Assembly (NCBI GenBank): GCA_016647705.1
Contig: CM028326.1
Location: 16,803,901 to 16,867,900, forward strand
Source of the DNA: Eucommia ulmoides
Lineage: Eukaryota; Streptophyta; Magnoliopsida; Garryales; Eucommiaceae
Direction of reading: 5' to 3'
Length of the DNA stretch: 64,000 bases
The position numbers and the translations under genes were made by a program. Below are positions 59,975-64,000 of this stretch, piece by piece; the stretch's first letter is position 1; each line of letters begins with the position of its first letter. The notes under the pieces were generated by a model that saw only the letters and a list, made by a program, of their open reading frames with translations, was not told where the DNA came from and did not search any database.

Positions 59975-60433
59975 GTTGATTCTGTGGTGACAGGAAAAAA
60001 GATGTTTTCTTTATGGTATGAGGTATTTAAATTATGAAATTATTATTTGATATGTGATGTTTATATGTTATATGCTTGATCCAATTAAAAAGTTTTATTA
60101 AGAAGACAATACACTTGCAGGTGTAGCGGTTAGGAGTCAGTCCCCTACTGGCACTGGGTAGAGTCCGGGGATGGTATAGCGAGGGAGTATTTTGGGAAGT
60201 GCTGCCTGAGGCGAACCTAGGAGAGGTTCATTGTCATTTTATCTTTTGTGGTTATTATAATTCAGGGACGGGTGTGTCCCCACTTAGAGAAGATGTTTTT
60301 TTTTTTTTTTTTTTTGTGGTTGTATAATTATGAATGCATATTGTCGCTTTCTAGTTTGGTTTGTCGCTCAGGTGTTGTCGTGTCGATGTCACGCCGGCCC
60401 CATGGTGACGGGTGTCCGGGGTAGGGTATGACA
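58599..60433 (+). mobile_element. Chromovirus (Tekay/Del-like) solo LTR, TSD GATTG/GATCG
   Basis: 1835 bp, beginning TGTAAAACCTAAATTG and ending GGGGTAGGGTATGACA, the usual terminal forms of this group. Flanks GATTG (58594-58598) and GATCG (60434-60438) match at 4 of 5. It sits inside the Athila-type solo LTR. It includes (GA)n near 59080-59100, a 24-bp minisatellite and (TA)n at about 59943-59971. Confidence 0.82.
59565..59659. repeat. 24-bp minisatellite, four units
   Basis: TTTATCYGCTTCGGYRGAGYGRTG units start at 59565, 59589, 59613 (23 bp) and 59636. They lie inside the chromovirus LTR. Confidence 0.9.
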
Positions 60434-61010
60434 GATCGCTTCCTCCTTCATCTTCTACCTCGAGTTGAAAGCTCTCCTTCAAAAATCTCTCAAACTCACC
60501 CTAAAATATAGCCTAAGGGGTTGGGGGGGGGGGGGGGGGGGGTGATTCCACCGGAAGAAAAGATGAAGGGTTTAAATAGGCAAAATATCTAAAAAAAATA
60601 TCTTAAGACTATGCAGAGCTGACCGCCGTGGCGGTGGGATTCACCGTCTCGACGGTGGAGTATGTCGGTTTAAGGTTTGCCTAGGCGGTGGACTTGGTGA
60701 CATCTTACATTGTCACTACGGCGACGGTGGACATTCAACAAGAATTGGTGCACTCTGCATTTTCACTGCCTAGGCGGTGGGCTGCTGTTTTCAGAATCTT
60801 GCCTCCTTGCTTTTTTTTCCATCGTTCTCCGACCATTCTCGATACAATTTCATCGTTTATGCTCCGATTTCATACATTTTTACCCCACAAACCTGTTTTA
60901 TTACAAAAAGAATAAAAACATATTAAAACTTAATAAAAATGTACTAAATGTACTCGAAAACTAACAATTTCGGTTTGAAAATATATAGGTAATTTACACC
61001 TATCAGTACT

Positions 61011-61668
61011 CATTCTTCTGTAGAGAATATTTGGATGAGTAGGATTGCATATACTTCGACAGTTAGAAGCCTCACGTACTCAATGCTATGTACCATGCCT
61101 AATATGAGTTACGCTGTTGGATTGACCAGTAGATATCATGCTGATCCAGGTTGAGAACATGGGAGTTAAAAGTTATATATACAGATTCAAATTTCAAATC
61201 TAATGTGGATGACCGACAATCAACTTTGGGATATGTATTTATCCTAAATGGCGGGGCTATTAGTTGAAAGAGTTTTAAGTAAACTACAACTGCAGATTTT
61301 ACTAATGAGGTATAGTATATTGTCACTTTCATTGCAGCTAAGGAAGGTGTATAGATAAAAAAGTTTATTTATGAACTTAAAACGGTTCTAACCATTGAGT
61401 TACCAATACCTTCGTATTGTAACCGTAATGGTGCTATAGCTCAAGCAAGGGAGCTAAGTTCTTTTCAGAAATCCAAACACATAGAGCAATGCTTCTATTT
61501 GATTCGTGAAATTATTGGGAGGAATGATGTTGATATTACGAGAATAGACACAACAGATAACGTAATGAATCCAATCACCAAGATTATGACTTTACAACAG
61601 TTAGATCAGTTTCTTCTAAATATGAGCACTAGATACTATTTATATTAGCTGTAGGTCTAGTGAGAGAT
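61011..61668 (+). pseudogene. Copia RT end and RNase H region, after the nested LTR
   Basis: Continues the element interrupted at 57573. SYAVGLTSRYHADPG lies near 61107-61150, followed by a frame-broken RNase H region and NPITKIMTLQQLDQF near 61570-61615, the usual C-terminal end of copia polyproteins. GTGAGAGAT just before 61669 serves as the polypurine tract. Frames change repeatedly. Confidence 0.8.
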
Positions 61669-62930
61669 TGTTGGATGTTAGCCCTATAATCAATATTTTA
61701 ATATTTCATTTAGACCTTATATCTGTAAAACGTTTCAATCTCAAGTATTAATAAAAGATATTCTTGATATTATTCTTGTAATTATATCATTGTTGCATTT
61801 AACCTTGGTTGTTGAGAAGAATGTCTAACTATTTAATATGATTAAATAAAAGGAAACTAAATACATTTGGTAGCTCAACATTCCAAGCCTAGTCGGTATT
61901 GAATTGTTGAAAATTGTCTTCAACAATCTAGGCTAGCATGATCCAATGTTCTCTCTTTGAGAATGGTGACTCTTAATCCATTATCATCAGTCACTAGAAC
62001 ATATTTAAGGGTACTTACTAATTATAATGACTTGATAATTTTTTTCAACTAATCTGTTTGTAGAGAAATGTGACAGAAATAGTTATAGCGATAATTATAA
62101 AGTAAGTTTATGGCTTAATGATGATAAATCAAAATCAATATTGTCGAGCAAATGGAATATAAGATAAAAAAAAAAAAACATTTTGAAAAGATGATTTTTT
62201 ATATTTCATAGGTAAAACAATATTCATACTTATATGATCATATTTCAACTCGATTAGGATCACACACGACACTTTGATATGATAAAAATACACGATCATA
62301 TGTGTGTTACATAATATAATTGCATGGTAGATGAATTTGGTGCTTTACATTGATATACATTATTTCACAGTTTATGTACTATTCAAAACGATCTACTTGA
62401 ACTAACTAAAATATTAAAAAATAAATTCCAGGTTGTATCGGTCCAATGGGCAAGATAGGCAGCCGACTAAGCAGTACCGAGAGTTGAAAAACTTATGTTA
62501 GGGCAAAAATAGTCGATTAGGAAAGAAAGGCAGTAGACTGACATGTGTAGTAATGAAAAACTTGGATATGGAAAAAAAATGGTCGACCAAGCATGAATGG
62601 TAGTCGATCTTCCTGGCAGAATGTCACAAAAAGATGAAAATTAATTAAGGCAGTCGATCAACTTTTAGGGCAGTCAACCGAGATTCTTCAGACTATTTTG
62701 AAAAAACGAACGTTTTTCGATATCTTTATGCATTATTTTTTGTGATAAGTATTTTAAAATCATTTTGTAATATACCTAAATGAATTATTATTTATTAAAA
62801 ATATTTTATATAGAGTTTTATGTGTAAAAAAATATTTGAAAAATGTATTTTATTTATTATATATAAGCCCATGATTTTTCAGATTTCCTATATCTTAATC
62901 GGTGATCTTTGACCAATCTAACTTGCACCT
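61669..62930 (+). mobile_element. Copia 3' LTR (right end uncertain)
   Basis: Starts TGTTGGATGTTAGCCCTATA directly after the polypurine tract, the typical start of this copia type. A cluster of GTCGA(C/T) words (GTCGATTAGG, GTCGACCAAG, GTCGATCTTC, GTCGATCAAC) lies at 62455-62690. I cannot see where the LTR ends, and no 5' LTR copy is present for comparison. Confidence 0.5.
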
Positions 62931-63145
62931 AAATAGCAACACGTTTTTTGAAATAAATTGAATGAATATTGTGCTTTTTACTGTCCACATTCATTGATTA
63001 TTCGTAATTTAAATGAGATAAGTCATTGGAGTCAAATACTAAAGTCGTTTCGCTGATTTTTAGGGATGTAGATTTTGTGATTGTTATAGGTTTCTAATTT
63101 TGGGTTATTTAATATCATGAATTTCTTAGATATTATTAAGAAAGT

Positions 63146-64000
63146 AGTTGGCCCAGTAGGATACCCAAGAGGGAGGGTGAATTGAGTAATTAAAAAATAA
63201 TCAGAATAAAAATCAATAAATCAAATAATTAATTTTATACCTAAATTAATTATTATCTTTATAAAATAACGGAATTAATCAATCAACTAGGTGCACACAC
63301 AAACAACAAAAATAGACAAATTAAGAAAGCAACACACTAAAGATTTATACTGGTTCACCAAGCTACTCTTGGCTAATCCAGTCCCCCCGAGCTCCACGGA
63401 GGTCGCACCCTCTAAAACCAAAATTCCTTTAACGGTAGGAACCAAACCCTCATACCAATTCTTTTACAAGCTCAGAATTAACCTTTACAATTTTCTTTTC
63501 AAAGGCTAATGAATAATCTCTACTTTTTACAGGTTAAAGAATAACCTAATTCTTTTTAACACTTAGGCTCAAGAATCAAAACCTTAACAAAACACTCCAA
63601 ATATCTTTTTACCCAGTAAGGATTAAACTGTTACAAAATCACTCACAAACACGCAATTCTTATGTAGGAAGAATCACTACCTCAATCTCTTTACAGGAAA
63701 AGACTGAAACCCAACTACCCTTGATTAAATATCCCCAATGATATTTAACTCGTCACAACTTACCAATACAAAAATTGATAAGTAAATCTCACTCGGAGTT
63801 TCTATCACCCTAGATATATATAAACTCAATTAATATCCCAACTAGTGATAGAATTATGTGAGATGCAGAAATCTAATTTTAACAATATATGAGTAGCAAA
63901 TTGGAGCACGTAATCAGATTCAAAAAATTATTTGAAAGAATATTTTCTTTAAAAATAAAAAATAATTTCTAAGATCAATTTCCAAAATACAATAATAAAC
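63146..64000. mobile_element. Second copy of the 2.1-kb LTR family, cut by window edge
   Basis: Begins AGTTGGCCCAGTAGGATACC (TG end mutated) followed by CAAGAGGGAGGGTGAATTGA and stays collinear with 43324 onward: GGTTCACCAAGCTACTCTTGG, TTTTTACCCAGTAA, ACTCGGAGTTTCTA and GCAAATTGGAGCACGTAATC. It runs off the right edge. Confidence 0.85.

Larger units (their letters stand above)
57573..61005 (-). mobile_element. Athila-type solo LTR, TSD GTACT (contains nested LTR)
   Basis: On the - strand it starts TGATAGGTGTAAATTACC at 61005 and ends at 57573 (TGGTGGCTGC on the + strand). Perfect GTACT duplications lie at 57568-57572 and 61006-61010. The modules match the LTR at 31180-32651: the GAGTGTAAGATGGGGGAATA module (twice, about 57930 and 58125), a CCTAGGCGG palindrome cluster (about 60625-60780), and the TACACCTATCA end. 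Excluding the inner insertion, its own length is about 1.6 kb. A G20 tract lies at 60523-60542. Confidence 0.9.

Overview
The window reads as nuclear DNA of a eudicot plant; I cannot name the species. It is AT-rich, its genes have GT-AG introns, and most of it is transposable-element (TE) sequence typical of angiosperms: Ty3/gypsy Athila-like, Tat/Ogre-like and chromovirus elements, Ty1/copia, LINE-1, TRIM, hAT-like and Mutator-like MITEs. I see no rRNA, tRNA, CRISPR array or bacterial-type operon.

Two genes look intact. The first, on the + strand at 4296-11832, is a nine-exon Misato/DML1 homologue of 573 codons whose introns carry a TRIM and two related MITEs. The second, on the - strand at 37673-38745, is a three-exon R2R3-MYB transcription factor of 246 residues with unusual substitutions in both MYB repeats. 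Gene remnants are a frameshifted sulfotransferase tail (36781-37169), an orphan exon (24950-25079), and a TATA-led fragment cut by a foldback transposon (47278-47472 plus 49403-49600).

Layout. 1-1075: end of an antisense chromovirus LTR. 1076-3900: AT-rich DNA with two hAT-like MITEs. 4296-11832: Misato. 12704-13365: solo LTR. About 14380-24235: a decayed Tat-type gypsy element on the - strand (3' LTR, antisense extra ORF, integrase). A 5.4 kb coding-free Athila-like element (18266-23652) sits inside its integrase. 24240-25868: orphan exon and another Tat extra-ORF piece. 25880-33700: a - strand LINE-1 split by an Athila-like element (26730-32651) that has a 5' LTR but no 3' LTR. 34369-35245: diverged 300-bp tandem repeats. 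35440-37170: LTR-like promoter region, CACTA-like MITE and sulfotransferase pseudogene. 37673-38745: MYB. 39400-41130: MITEs. 41340-47010: AT-rich repeats around an unclassified element with an iterated GTGAATGTTCA motif, itself split by a 2.1 kb solo LTR. 47473-49392: a foldback Mutator-like element. 49856-50507: a 9-bp-TSD MITE. 50923-53660: copia-like and Tat-like LTRs. 53860 to about 62930: a dead copia element containing an hAT/MULE-like element and an Athila-type solo LTR, which in turn contains a chromovirus solo LTR. 63146-64000: a second copy of the 2.1 kb LTR family, cut by the window edge.

The two genes show no sign of working together. The main interest is the insertion history. 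Target-site duplications (TSDs) can be read at 13 of the insertions and fix the order of nesting in several places.
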